NCBI GenBank assembly: GCA_910575105.1
Contig: CAJTDK010000015.1
Coordinates: 1 to 64,000, forward strand
DNA length: 64,000 nt
DNA from: Lachnospiraceae bacterium
GTDB lineage: Bacteria; Bacillota; Clostridia; Lachnospirales; Lachnospiraceae
Reading direction: 5' to 3'
Under the pieces are notes generated by a model. The model made no database searches, was not told the origin of the DNA, and saw nothing but the letters and a program-made list of their open reading frames with translations. Numbering within the stretch: the first letter of the stretch is position 1; every line of letters begins with the position of its first letter. This document shows, piece by piece, positions 33,958-42,531 of the stretch. The position numbers and the translations under genes are program-made.

Positions 33958-35247
33958 ATGAGAAAGATAAGATTGAGAGTCTTAAAGAGATTTCCGGCAT
34001 TATCCAGAGTTTTTCACACAGCCTGCCCGGGGACTGTGCTTATGGTCAGCCTTGCTGCCATTTTCGCGGTCGGCATCACCGGCTGTCAGGGAAACCCGGA
34101 GGAGAAGCAGCCGGACGCCGGCCAGTCACCACGAAGCGGCGAAGCGCAGCCGGACGCCGGCGATACACAGCTTCAAGCAAAAAAGCAAAGAATTGCCGCA
34201 GATTCCCAAAAGATTATAAAATGCTACGCTTCCATTATCAGGCAGGCAAAGAAGGAGCTGGATACGGACACCTTTAAGCTGCAGCAAGACATCATCAGCT
34301 GCCTTGGCAAGTCCGGCTATATTGCGGTGGATTTGGACAATCAGATCGATATGGCCAATTACCAGCAGGCCGAACAGTTCTGCCAGTCAGCGATGAAGGG
34401 GGAGAAAGCTAAGGCCACCCTACTCCTGGTGATGGATAACGGCGGGTTTATCCGCTACGACATGGCGTCAGAGGATAAAAAGCTTACGGTGACAGTCAGC
34501 TCTGTCTTTTTGGGGAATGAAGAGGACGGAGCGGGTTATTTTGAGACCTTTACCTCCAGCTCCTGGAGTTATACAAAAAAAGGCTATCTTCTCTTCGAGC
34601 AGTATCATATGTCAGGGTTTGACGGCCCGCCGGGACAGACAGCCATCCGCATCCGGCCGCTTGATGAGACATGTCGGGAGCTTAACCGCAAGTACGTCCT
34701 GCCCCTGGGGTACAGAGGGCATAAGCTGCTGATTTCAGACTGGGACGGGAAGGATTATGGAGAGCTTGATTTCTACGATCTGTATGAAGTCATGTATACG
34801 ATGAAATACGGAAAGGATGTTCCCTATGCGGATGAATATACAAGGGTTCAGTATGAGGTGCCCGAAGAGGATTTTGAAGAACCGATCCAGACTTATCTTG
34901 ACGTAGACAGCGCCTTGATCCGGGCAAATACCGTTTATCATGCAGACAGCCGCAGTTATCGCTACCGTCCGCGGGGACTGTATGACAGTATAGAACCTTA
35001 TGAGCCGTACCCCGAGGTGACCGCTTACGAAAGGCAGGAGGACGGAAAACTGAAGCTTACGGTGGAGGCGGTGTGGGCGCTGAAGAATTCGGACTGTGTC
35101 ATGACGAGCGAGCTGGTGGTACGCCCGCTGAAAAACGGGCGTTTCCAGTATGTATCTAACCGCGTTGTGTCCGTTTCTAAAGACATGGAACGGCTGTGGT
35201 ACAAACCGAGGCTGACAGACGGGGAGTGGGAGAGGCTGACGCAGTAG
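33958..35247 (+). CDS. BlaI-controlled lipoprotein of unknown function
   Basis: This is a 429-residue secreted protein with a long basic N-terminus, a hydrophobic segment and a lipobox (AVGITGC, Cys43), so it is anchored to the outer face of the membrane. A charged, repeat-like linker (QPDAGQSPRSGEAQPDAGD) leads to a mixed alpha/beta globular part with YxEV- and WxxPRL-type stretches that I cannot place in a family. ATG 33958 follows AAAAAAGGAGGAAC. Two BlaI operators in its promoter and the convergent blaR1 gene (nine bases away) imply induction by cell-wall antibiotics. It may protect or monitor the envelope. Confidence 0.75.
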   Translation: MRKIRLRVLKRFPALSRVFHTACPGTVLMVSLAAIFAVGITGCQGNPEEKQPDAGQSPRSGEAQPDAGDTQLQAKKQRIAADSQKIIKCYASIIRQAKKELDTDTFKLQQDIISCLGKSGYIAVDLDNQIDMANYQQAEQFCQSAMKGEKAKATLLLVMDNGGFIRYDMASEDKKLTVTVSSVFLGNEEDGAGYFETFTSSSWSYTKKGYLLFEQYHMSGFDGPPGQTAIRIRPLDETCRELNRKYVLPLGYRGHKLLISDWDGKDYGELDFYDLYEVMYTMKYGKDVPYADEYTRVQYEVPEEDFEEPIQTYLDVDSALIRANTVYHADSRSYRYRPRGLYDSIEPYEPYPEVTAYERQEDGKLKLTVEAVWALKNSDCVMTSELVVRPLKNGRFQYVSNRVVSVSKDMERLWYKPRLTDGEWERLTQ

Positions 35248-35256
35248 CAGGGAAGC

Positions 35257-37173
35257 TTAATCTGTCAGTAATTTTGCCAGGACAGAGCAGGTGATCTCAT
35301 AGGCCCTGCTTCCGGCGGCGCCTTTACTGCCTTGGATGTTTGCTGCAAAGCAGTAAAGCTTTCCGTTCTTCTCGGTATATCCGACAAACCACCCGCTTAC
35401 GTCCTGCCCGTCTGTTCTTATGGTCCCGGTCTTGCCATAGAGAGAGCCGGAGACATCTTTTTGCAGGCAGATCGCATCCTTCACGGCGGCTATACTGGAG
35501 GGCGAAGACGGAAGTTCTCCGCTGCAGAGCCGTTCCAGCAGCCTGACCTGCTCTAGCGGAGAGATCTTAAGGGTTCCGTCCATCCAGTACTGTGCCGGTA
35601 CGCTTTCGTCCATCAGGCTTCCTGCTGTCTGGTTGCCGTAGGCGAGCTTTTTCAGAAATGCGCGGACACGGGAGCTTCCGGCCTGTGCATCAATCCTTTG
35701 GAAATACCAGTTCACCGAATTTTCCATAGCAGAAGTCAGGTTCTGGTCTGTCTCCCATTCCGGGAAAGGATAAGCGGTCCCGTCCCAGGAGAGGGTAGAG
35801 TCCTCTGGGGTGATGATTCCTTCATCAAGCCCCAGAAGGGCGTCGTAGATCTTATAGGTAGAGGCCGGCGAAGTGCGCGTGCGCGCAGCTTCTTCATTGT
35901 AGATGAACCATGTACCGTCACTGACGTCATGCATTACAAAGGAGCCTTCGTGTTTTCCAAAACAGGAGGACAGCTCCGGATAAGCGATCCCTTTGCCTGT
36001 TTTATCAAAGCCGGGTACGTCACCCTCCAAAGAAGCGTCTGGCAGGCCATCGTCTGCCATAGAAATGTCTGGAAGGTTCTCTGCCGGGGAGATGCCCGGA
36101 AAGCCGCCTGCCGAAGCGTCGGCCAGGCCATCGTCCGAAGAATGAGCGGACAGGAGAGGCGACAGAAAGAACAGGAAAGCGGCGGCCAGCAGCAGTACAG
36201 TATAGCCAAAGGTTTTCTGGGAGCGGGACTGGGGACGGAACTTTGCGATATGCGCAATCCGCCGCTGCATCTGCCCTACATTCCCGCCGATACCACTCCA
36301 CAAAGGCGAGGGAGATGAAGACATCTCTTCGGCAAAACGGATGAGGGTCATGCCGTAGTCTTTATAGTCCTCTTTTTCAAGCAGCAGAAGGACAGCAGTG
36401 TCGCAGGCGATCTCCCGCGCAAGGGAGAGCTCCTTTAGCCAGTAGTGGACAGCAGGGTGGAACCAGTAAAGGATGCGGGTGATATTGGCCAGGAGGTTCA
36501 TCCATGCATCCTTGCGGCGGTAATGCTGCAGCTCGTGGAGGAGCATATAGCGGATCTGACGGGGCGTATATGTATGGGCGAGGCGGGCAGGAACAAAGAT
36601 GGCCGGGCAGAAAAGCCCGGTGATGACAGGCGATTTGAGCCCCGGTGCGCAGTAGATGGGAATCCTTCTTTCTACGCCAAGACTGGCCTGGCAGAGGTGA
36701 AAGATCCGAAGGAGCTGTCCGTCCTCTACGGGAAGGGCGCTCCTTTTCAGCTGCCGGAGGCGGATCAGGGAACGAAGGAGAAAAGCAGCCGTGGCCGCCA
36801 TCCCGCCGATCCAGATAAAGGAGAGAAGGAGAGGCCAGAAAGGCTTCTGAACATCTGCCGATACGGCAAGATCCTTCACGCGGCTAAAGGCCGCGGATGT
36901 CTGGCCGCTTAAGCTTTTGGCGCTCAGCGGGGCGGCAGAAAAAGCACCGCTTTCTGCTGAAAGCAGCCGGTGTGAGAGGGAGGAGAGGATGGCGCCGGCC
37001 GGATGGACAGGCAGGAAAGGTACGAAGAAGACCGGGAATAACAGCAGCCAGAGATCATACTGCATACACCCGGATAAGCGGGCGCCAAGCAGCCGTCTCA
37101 GAGCGGCGGTGATCCCCACAAAAAAGAAAAGCAGGATACTGCAGAAAGCGAATCGGATGATAAATGTAAGCAA
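35257..37173 (-). CDS. blaR1: BlaR1-type beta-lactam sensor/signal transducer (M56 protease)
   Basis: This 638-residue integral membrane protein has four or so N-terminal helices. A cytoplasmic M56 zinc protease domain carries HELQH (LLHELQHYRRKDAWMN, about residue 212) and the downstream EIACD glutamate. A further helix is followed by an extracellular penicillin-binding domain of class D type: the serine motif STYK in SPASTYKIYDALLG (about 438), the SVN motif in MENSVNWYF, and KTGT (about 579). Acylation of the serine by a beta-lactam activates the protease, leading to loss of BlaI. TTG 37173 is chosen: it lies two bases after the blaI stop with GGAGGAG upstream. Confidence 0.93.
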   Translation of the reverse strand: MLTFIIRFAFCSILLFFFVGITAALRRLLGARLSGCMQYDLWLLLFPVFFVPFLPVHPAGAILSSLSHRLLSAESGAFSAAPLSAKSLSGQTSAAFSRVKDLAVSADVQKPFWPLLLSFIWIGGMAATAAFLLRSLIRLRQLKRSALPVEDGQLLRIFHLCQASLGVERRIPIYCAPGLKSPVITGLFCPAIFVPARLAHTYTPRQIRYMLLHELQHYRRKDAWMNLLANITRILYWFHPAVHYWLKELSLAREIACDTAVLLLLEKEDYKDYGMTLIRFAEEMSSSPSPLWSGIGGNVGQMQRRIAHIAKFRPQSRSQKTFGYTVLLLAAAFLFFLSPLLSAHSSDDGLADASAGGFPGISPAENLPDISMADDGLPDASLEGDVPGFDKTGKGIAYPELSSCFGKHEGSFVMHDVSDGTWFIYNEEAARTRTSPASTYKIYDALLGLDEGIITPEDSTLSWDGTAYPFPEWETDQNLTSAMENSVNWYFQRIDAQAGSSRVRAFLKKLAYGNQTAGSLMDESVPAQYWMDGTLKISPLEQVRLLERLCSGELPSSPSSIAAVKDAICLQKDVSGSLYGKTGTIRTDGQDVSGWFVGYTEKNGKLYCFAANIQGSKGAAGSRAYEITCSVLAKLLTD

Positions 37174-37174
37174 A

Positions 37175-37564
37175 TTATTCTCCTCCTTTTTCCGAATCCT
37201 TAACCAGCAGCGAGCGCAGGCTGTCGATCTGAGCCTCGGAGAGTGGGGCAGTTTCCACATAGGCGGAGAGCATGGCGGTGATGTCTCCGTCGTAGAAGCG
37301 CTTCAAGAAGGAGCGGCTCTGCTGGCTTGCGTATTCCTTTTCCTCAATGAGAGGGGTGTAGACGAACATGCGGCCCTGCTTTTCGTAGGAAAGGGCGCGC
37401 TTGTTGACCAGGCGTTTGATGAGTGTCTGGATGGTCTTGGGGCTCCAGGCAGTAGTGGAAGTCAGCGCGTTTGTGATCTCGTTGGTGCTGACCGGCGCCA
37501 GGCGCCAGACGACCTTCATTACTTCAAACTCAGCTTCAGAGATATGGGGCAGATGCGGCATCAT
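37175..37564 (-). CDS. blaI: BlaI/MecI-family repressor
   Basis: This 129-residue protein has the winged-helix DNA-binding domain of BlaI (MPHLPHISEAEFEVMKVVW, NEITNAL, WSPKTIQTLIKRLVNKRALSYEKQGRMFVYTPL) and a C-terminal dimerisation part (SFLKRFYDGDITAMLSAYVE). In this family cleavage near the domain boundary relieves repression. GGAGGAAACC precedes ATG 37564. It shares an operon with blaR1. Its own promoter and the lipoprotein promoter at 33881 both carry TACANNTGTA sites. Confidence 0.92.
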   Translation of the reverse strand: MMPHLPHISEAEFEVMKVVWRLAPVSTNEITNALTSTTAWSPKTIQTLIKRLVNKRALSYEKQGRMFVYTPLIEEKEYASQQSRSFLKRFYDGDITAMLSAYVETAPLSEAQIDSLRSLLVKDSEKGGE

Positions 37565-37581
37565 GGTTTCCTCCTTAATCT

Positions 37582-37624
37582 TACATCTGTAGTTAATTGT
37601 AAGGTTAAGAAACCGGCGTGTCAA
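37582..37624 (-). promoter_or_regulatory. blaI-blaR1 promoter with BlaI operator
   Basis: Read on the minus strand: TTGACA (37624-37619), 17 bases, TACAAT (37601-37596), then the perfect operator TACAGATGTA at 37591-37582. The repressor would sit just after the -10 and shut off its own operon. Confidence 0.88.
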
Positions 37625-37706
37625 TAGAAAAGAAATCAATTGTATTCTTTCCGGCAATTCGTTATACTTAACAGTAAGTGTTGTCAAAGTGGAGGGAAAA
37701 AGAGAG

Positions 37707-38240
37707 ATGGAGAGAGAAAAAAAGGGAAAAGCAGTAATCATCATCAATGGCCGCGGCGGAACCGGGAAGGACACGCTGTGCGGCTTTGCAGAGAGGATCT
37801 ATTGCACAGTAAATGTATCGAGCGCAGAGCCCATCAAGGAGATCGCACGCAGGTACGGCGGCTGGCAGGGGGAGAAGGATGCGAAGTCCCGGAAGTTCCT
37901 TGCAGACTTAAAGCAGCTTTTTGCAGATTATAACGACCTGCCCTTAAGGTATCTTATGGAGAAGTATCATCAGTTTTCCGAGAGCGGGGCTCAGATTCTG
38001 TTCGTACATATCCGGGAGGGAGAAGAGATCGACAAGTTTAAGCGGCAGGTAAAGCTCCCCTGCGTGACGCTTCTGGTGCGAAGGAGCAGTGTCAGGCAGC
38101 AGTGGGGCAATGCGTCGGATGACGATGTGGAAAAATACGATTATGACTACTGCTATGACAATGATAAGGAGTTTGCGCAGGCGGAGCCGGATTTCCAGCA
38201 TTTTCTGACGGGGATCATGAGGGATGCCTGCGGGGAGTAG
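37707..38240 (+). CDS. P-loop nucleotide kinase-like protein
   Basis: This 177-residue cytosolic protein has Walker A GRGGTGKDT near residue 14 and an overall layout like deoxynucleoside monophosphate/adenylate-type kinases (IREGEEIDKF, CVTLLVRRSS, a YDYDYCYDND acidic tail). Which nucleotide it phosphorylates is unclear. ATG 37707 is about ten bases after GGAGGG. An in-frame GTG at 37689 precedes that ribosome site. It is divergent from blaI and followed by an NCS2 nucleobase permease, which suits a salvage role. Confidence 0.75.
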   Translation: MEREKKGKAVIIINGRGGTGKDTLCGFAERIYCTVNVSSAEPIKEIARRYGGWQGEKDAKSRKFLADLKQLFADYNDLPLRYLMEKYHQFSESGAQILFVHIREGEEIDKFKRQVKLPCVTLLVRRSSVRQQWGNASDDDVEKYDYDYCYDNDKEFAQAEPDFQHFLTGIMRDACGE

Positions 38241-38328
38241 GGGCCGCGGGTCTAAGGACGGTGCGCAGGATATAGGAATGGTGCGGGGAAAGAGAAAACG
38301 CTTCAGAGAATAATAGGAGTAAAAAAGG

Positions 38329-39669
38329 ATGGAAAAGAATCAAAACAGCAGTATTGAAAATATCTATAAGCTTGATGGGAGGGTGCCGGCCGGGAAGGCA
38401 ATTCCCTTCGGCTTACAGCACATTCTGGCCATGTTCGTGGCTAATCTGGCGCCGATCACGATCATCGCCGGAGCGGCGCAGCCAGCCTTAAGCCAGACGC
38501 AGACAGCGCTCCTCCTGCAGAACGCCATGTTCGTGGCGGGAATAGCCACATTAGTCCAGCTATATCCAATCTGGCGGATCGGCTCAAGGCTTCCGGTAGT
38601 CATGGGGGTGAGCTTCACCTTTGTGGCGGTGCTGAGCGCCGTCTCGGGAAGCTACGGCTATCCGGCCGTGATCGGCGCTGTCCTAATCGGCGGCCTGATA
38701 GAAGGGACGCTGGGGCTTGTGGTGAAGAACTGGAGCAGGCTGATCCCGCCTATTGTGTCGGCCTCGGTGGTGACAGCCATCGGATATTCCCTTTTTACGG
38801 TAGGTACCCGCTCCTTCGGGGGCGGCTATGCGGACGACTTCGGCTCGGCGGTGAATCTGGCTGTGGGGACGGCGACGCTTGCAGTCTGCCTGCTGTGGAA
38901 TATCCTGGCAAAGGGCTATCTCAAACAGCTCTCCGTGCTGATGGGTCTTATCTTCGGGTATGTGCTGTCCGTCTTTCTCGGGAAGGTGGATTTAAGCCTG
39001 ATTATGTCCGGCGGCGTTATCGCGCTGCCGAGGATACTGCCCTTTGTGCCGGAGTTCCATGCGGGGGCGGTGATCTCTACCTGTATTATTTTCCTGGTAT
39101 CCGCCGCAGAGACGATCGGGGATACATCGGCGCTGGTGGCCGGAGGGCTGAACCGGGAGATCGAGAGCAGGGAGATCTCAGGCTCCCTCGCCTGTGACGG
39201 ATATGCTTCGTCTCTGTCCGGGCTGTTCGGGTGTCCGCCGGTTACCTCATTTTCACAGAATGTGGGGCTGGTTGCCATGACGAAGGTGGTGAACCGCTTT
39301 ACGATCATGACCGGGGCGGTGTGCATGATTCTTGCAGGACTCCTGCCGCCGATCGGCAACTTCTTCGCTTCACTGCCGGAGTCGGTGCTTGGCGGGTGTA
39401 CGATCATGATGTTCGGGACGATCCTGACATCGGGAATCCAGATGATTGCAAGATGCGGCTTCTCTCAGAGGAATATTACCATCGCTTCTCTTTCCCTTGC
39501 CATAGGGATCGGATTTACCAGCGCCACCGAGAGCGGGATCTGGAATATCTTCCCCAAGCTTATCCGGACGGTGTTTGCGGAAAATGTGGTAGCTGTGGTG
39601 TTCGTGATCGCTATCGTGCTGAATCTTTTGCTGCCGGCGGATATGGATATTAAGAAAGCGGAGGAATGA
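38329..39669 (+). CDS. NCS2 family uracil/xanthine permease
   Basis: This 446-residue membrane protein is predicted to have 13-14 helices. NCS2 features are seen: PFGLQHILAMFVANLAPITII near the N-terminus, an AETIGDTSALVAGGLNRE segment holding the substrate-binding glutamate in helix 8, and SFSQNVGLVAMTKV in the helix 10 region. It carries uracil or a purine base in symport with protons; the base cannot be told from sequence alone. It lies 88 bases after the nucleotide kinase-like gene. Confidence 0.88.
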   Translation: MEKNQNSSIENIYKLDGRVPAGKAIPFGLQHILAMFVANLAPITIIAGAAQPALSQTQTALLLQNAMFVAGIATLVQLYPIWRIGSRLPVVMGVSFTFVAVLSAVSGSYGYPAVIGAVLIGGLIEGTLGLVVKNWSRLIPPIVSASVVTAIGYSLFTVGTRSFGGGYADDFGSAVNLAVGTATLAVCLLWNILAKGYLKQLSVLMGLIFGYVLSVFLGKVDLSLIMSGGVIALPRILPFVPEFHAGAVISTCIIFLVSAAETIGDTSALVAGGLNREIESREISGSLACDGYASSLSGLFGCPPVTSFSQNVGLVAMTKVVNRFTIMTGAVCMILAGLLPPIGNFFASLPESVLGGCTIMMFGTILTSGIQMIARCGFSQRNITIASLSLAIGIGFTSATESGIWNIFPKLIRTVFAENVVAVVFVIAIVLNLLLPADMDIKKAEE

Positions 39670-39704
39670 TTGCCGTCTACAGGCAAGGAAGTAAGAGGTA
39701 GGTT

Positions 39705-41042
39705 ATGGAGCAGTTAAGTTTATTTGACGACAGGGAGAGGACGGCGCCCCTTGCCAGCAGGCTCAGGCCGGATACGCTGGAGGAATACGCAGGGCAGAAG
39801 CATCTGGTGGGCGAGGGGAGGATACTCAGGCGCCTGATCGAGGAGGACCAGGTCTCGTCCATGATCTTCTGGGGGCCGCCAGGAGTGGGAAAGACTACCC
39901 TTGCCCGGATCATCGCTGAGAGGACCAGGGCGGAGTTCGTGGAGTTCAGCGCGGTGAACAGCGGCATCAAGGAGATTAAGGAAGTGATGGCTAAGGCAGA
40001 GCAGAACCGGAGGATGGGAAGCAGGACCCTGCTTTTTGCCGATGAGATCCACCGCTTTAATAAGGCGCAGCAGGATGCGTTCCTGCCCTTTGTGGAGGCG
40101 GGAAGCATCGTGCTGGTGGGAGCGACCACGGAGAACCCCTCCTTTGAGATTAATTCCGCGCTCTTGTCCCGATGCAAGGTATTTATCCTGAAGGCGCTGG
40201 GGGAGGAGGATTTGAAAGAGTTGCTTGTCCATGCGCTGAAGAGTCCGAAGGGCTTTGGAAATATGAAGATCGGCATCAAAGCGCAGCATCTGTCCGCTAT
40301 CGCCCGGTTTGCCAATGGAGACGCGCGGACGGCGCTGAATACGCTGGAGATGGCGGTGCTTAACGGCAGAATGGACGAGGAGGCGGTGCTGTGCGTGGAT
40401 GAGGATATTCTCGCCCAATGCATGAACCGGCGGTCGCTTCTGTATGACAAGAACGGGGAGGAGCACTACAATCTGATCTCGGCCCTTCACAAATCTATGC
40501 GCAACAGCGACCCGGACGCGGCGGTGTACTGGATGTGCCGGATGCTGGACGGCGGGGAGGATCCGCTGTATATCGCCAGGCGGCTTTTGCGCTTTGCCAG
40601 CGAGGATGTGGGGATGGCGGATTCCCATGCGCTGCAGGTAGCGGTGGCAGCCTATCAGGCGTGCCATTTTCTGGGGATGCCGGAGTGCGACGTGCATCTG
40701 ACCCACGCGGTGGTGTACCTTTCTATGGCGCCTAAGTCCAACGCCCTGTATGTGGCCTGCGAGGAGTGTAAGGCGGATATCAGAAAGCTTCCGGCAGAGC
40801 CGGTGCCGCTTCAGATCTGCAACGCGCCGACAGGGCTGATGAAGGAGATGGATTACGGGAAGGGCTACATCTACGCCCATGATACGAAGGAGAAGCTGAC
40901 GCGGATGAAGTGCCTGCCGGATGCGCTTACGGGGCGGCGCTATTACCGCCCGGGAGATCAGGGGCAGGAGAGGCAGGTCAAGGAGCGGCTTGATAAAATA
41001 CTGGCATGGAGGGATGGATATGATACTGATCGTGGCTGTTGA
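39705..41042 (+). CDS. rarA: Replication-associated recombination protein A (MgsA/RarA)
   Basis: This 445-residue AAA+ ATPase is of the clamp-loader-related RarA/WRNIP1 family and acts at stalled replication forks. Visible are LASRLRPDTLEEYAGQKHLVGEG, Walker A FWGPPGVGKTTLA, Walker B LLFADEIHRF, sensor 1 GATTENPSFEIN, arginine finger SRCKVF, and the tetramerising C-terminus (KSMRNSDPDAAVYWM, VYLSMAPKSNALY). It is complete. The 3' end overlaps the next start by 23 bases. Confidence 0.93.
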   Translation: MEQLSLFDDRERTAPLASRLRPDTLEEYAGQKHLVGEGRILRRLIEEDQVSSMIFWGPPGVGKTTLARIIAERTRAEFVEFSAVNSGIKEIKEVMAKAEQNRRMGSRTLLFADEIHRFNKAQQDAFLPFVEAGSIVLVGATTENPSFEINSALLSRCKVFILKALGEEDLKELLVHALKSPKGFGNMKIGIKAQHLSAIARFANGDARTALNTLEMAVLNGRMDEEAVLCVDEDILAQCMNRRSLLYDKNGEEHYNLISALHKSMRNSDPDAAVYWMCRMLDGGEDPLYIARRLLRFASEDVGMADSHALQVAVAAYQACHFLGMPECDVHLTHAVVYLSMAPKSNALYVACEECKADIRKLPAEPVPLQICNAPTGLMKEMDYGKGYIYAHDTKEKLTRMKCLPDALTGRRYYRPGDQGQERQVKERLDKILAWRDGYDTDRGC

Positions 41043-41436
41043 CGAGGATAAGGGGATGATGTTTAACCGGCGGAGACAGAGTAAGGACAGGGTGCTCAGG
41101 GAGCGGATACTGTCGCTGGCAAAGGGCGGAAAGCTCTGGATGAATGCTTATACCCGCCGGCAGTTTCCGGAGGATGCACAAGGAGAGATCATGGTGGATG
41201 AGAAATTTCTTGAGAAGGCCGGGTTCGGGGACTATTGCTTTTTGGAAAATATCCCGGCGGCTCCTTATGAAGACCGGATAGAGAAGATCATCTTATTTTG
41301 GTGGAACCGGAAGTATCCTTCGGATACCTGGTTCGACATCGACTTAGAGGGCGGCGGCTGGAAACTTTCCGAGACCAGGGAATTTTCCGGTTCTTCCCAT
41401 GAAAAGATCACGGAGGAGGTATATGTTCGTGGATAA
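41020..41436 (+). CDS. Uncharacterised DHFR-like small protein (often labelled ribonuclease Z)
   Basis: This 138-residue protein starts MILIVAVDEDKGMMFNRRRQ, reminiscent of the first strand and loop of dihydrofolate reductase (xxLIVAVDxxxGI). The NADPH and folate residues of the rest of that family are not evident. Homologues in Lachnospiraceae are, as I recall, often named ribonuclease Z, but the HxHxDH metallo-hydrolase motif is absent, so that name is not supported. ATG 41020 follows GGAGGG by six bases. It sits within the end of rarA. Confidence 0.6.
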   Translation: MILIVAVDEDKGMMFNRRRQSKDRVLRERILSLAKGGKLWMNAYTRRQFPEDAQGEIMVDEKFLEKAGFGDYCFLENIPAAPYEDRIEKIILFWWNRKYPSDTWFDIDLEGGGWKLSETREFSGSSHEKITEEVYVRG

Positions 41437-42520
41437 GAAAAGAAGATGGATCATGCGGTCTGCGGCGGTGTATTTGCTGGCGCTTTGCCTTGCGTTTTCC
41501 GGATGTGCCGGCGGGGAGCCTAAGGAGAAGGAAACTGTCCGGGATGAGGACGCAGCAGGGACGAAACAGGAAGGTACTGCGGCAGATGAGGCCGGTCAGG
41601 GAGAAGACGCTGGAGAAGAGACTGGCGGGGAGGACACTGCGGCAAAGGAAGACGGTCAGGGAGAGGATTCACAGGAGACGTCTGAAAGAGAGCAGGAGGC
41701 CTTGGCGGCCGGGCCTCTTGATCTGGCGGATGTGCCCGCCTACAGCGGCGCGCCGTATGTTGCGGTGAATAACAACGTGCCCGCCTTTTCGGCAGAGGAG
41801 CTTGCTGCCGTCGCCTCCTTTGAGACTTACAGCGGCCTGGATGCTCTTGGACGGTGCGGCGAGGCGTGCGCCTCTGTAGGGACGGATCTTATGCCCACGG
41901 AAAAGCGCGGCTCCATCAGCAGCGTGAAGCCTTCCGGATGGCATTCGGTGGAGTATGACACGGTGGAGGGGAAGAGCCTTTATAATCGCTGCCATCTCAT
42001 CGGGTACCAGCTTACTGCAGAAAATGCCAATGAGAAAAATCTGATCACCGGAACCCGGTATCTCAACACAGAGGGGATGCTCCCCTTTGAAAATATGGTG
42101 GGCGATTATGTAAAGGAGACGAACAATCATGTACTCTACCGGGTGACGCCGTTTTTCGAGGGTGAGAACCTGGTGGCCAGCGGCGTGCAGATGGAAGGCA
42201 TGTCTGTGGAGGACAAAGGAGAGGAGATTTTCTTCAATGTCTACTGCTACAATGTTCAGCCGGGTATCGCTATCGATTACGCTACTGGGGACAGCAGGGC
42301 TGACGGTAAAGACAGCCGGGCCGGCAGTGGGACGGCCGGGGAAAATACGGAAGGGCAGTCAGATGCCGCGTACATTTTGAATACGAGCACAAAAAAGTTT
42401 CATTATCCGACCTGCTCCAGCGTGAGGCAGATGATCGAGGCCAATACGCAAGAATACAACGGGGACAGGGAGGAAGTGGTCTCCATGGGCTATGATCCCT
42501 GCGGGCGCTGTAAGCCGTAA
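41423..42520 (+). CDS. Secreted DNA/RNA non-specific endonuclease lipoprotein
   Basis: This 365-residue protein has a lipoprotein signal (lipobox AFSGC, Cys28). A long Glu/Asp/Gly-rich linker (about 30-95) leads to a beta-beta-alpha-metal nuclease domain whose motif NRCHLIGYQLTAENANEKNLITGT stands for the usual DRGHL...N. It resembles streptococcal DNases of the Sda1/EndA group. The tail adds a Cys-rich module (KKFHYPTCSSVRQM ... YDPCGRCKP), similar to metal-binding ends of some secreted nucleases. GGAGGAGG precedes ATG 41423. Likely roles are use of external DNA, biofilm or competition. Confidence 0.85.
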   Translation: MFVDKKRRWIMRSAAVYLLALCLAFSGCAGGEPKEKETVRDEDAAGTKQEGTAADEAGQGEDAGEETGGEDTAAKEDGQGEDSQETSEREQEALAAGPLDLADVPAYSGAPYVAVNNNVPAFSAEELAAVASFETYSGLDALGRCGEACASVGTDLMPTEKRGSISSVKPSGWHSVEYDTVEGKSLYNRCHLIGYQLTAENANEKNLITGTRYLNTEGMLPFENMVGDYVKETNNHVLYRVTPFFEGENLVASGVQMEGMSVEDKGEEIFFNVYCYNVQPGIAIDYATGDSRADGKDSRAGSGTAGENTEGQSDAAYILNTSTKKFHYPTCSSVRQMIEANTQEYNGDREEVVSMGYDPCGRCKP

Positions 42521-42531
42521 GGGGACAGGCG

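Noticed and set aside
33958-35247. Beta-lactamase under BlaI control
   Set aside because: The product has a lipoprotein signal but no SxxK/SxN/KTG set or metallo-lactamase motif.
39720-40880. 386-codon open frame opposite rarA
   Set aside because: Composition (His/Arg/Leu-rich) and the complete AAA+ motifs on the other strand show it is antisense noise.
41020-41436. Ribonuclease Z
   Set aside because: The HxHxDH metal motif is missing; the start looks more like dihydrofolate reductase, so no enzyme name is given.
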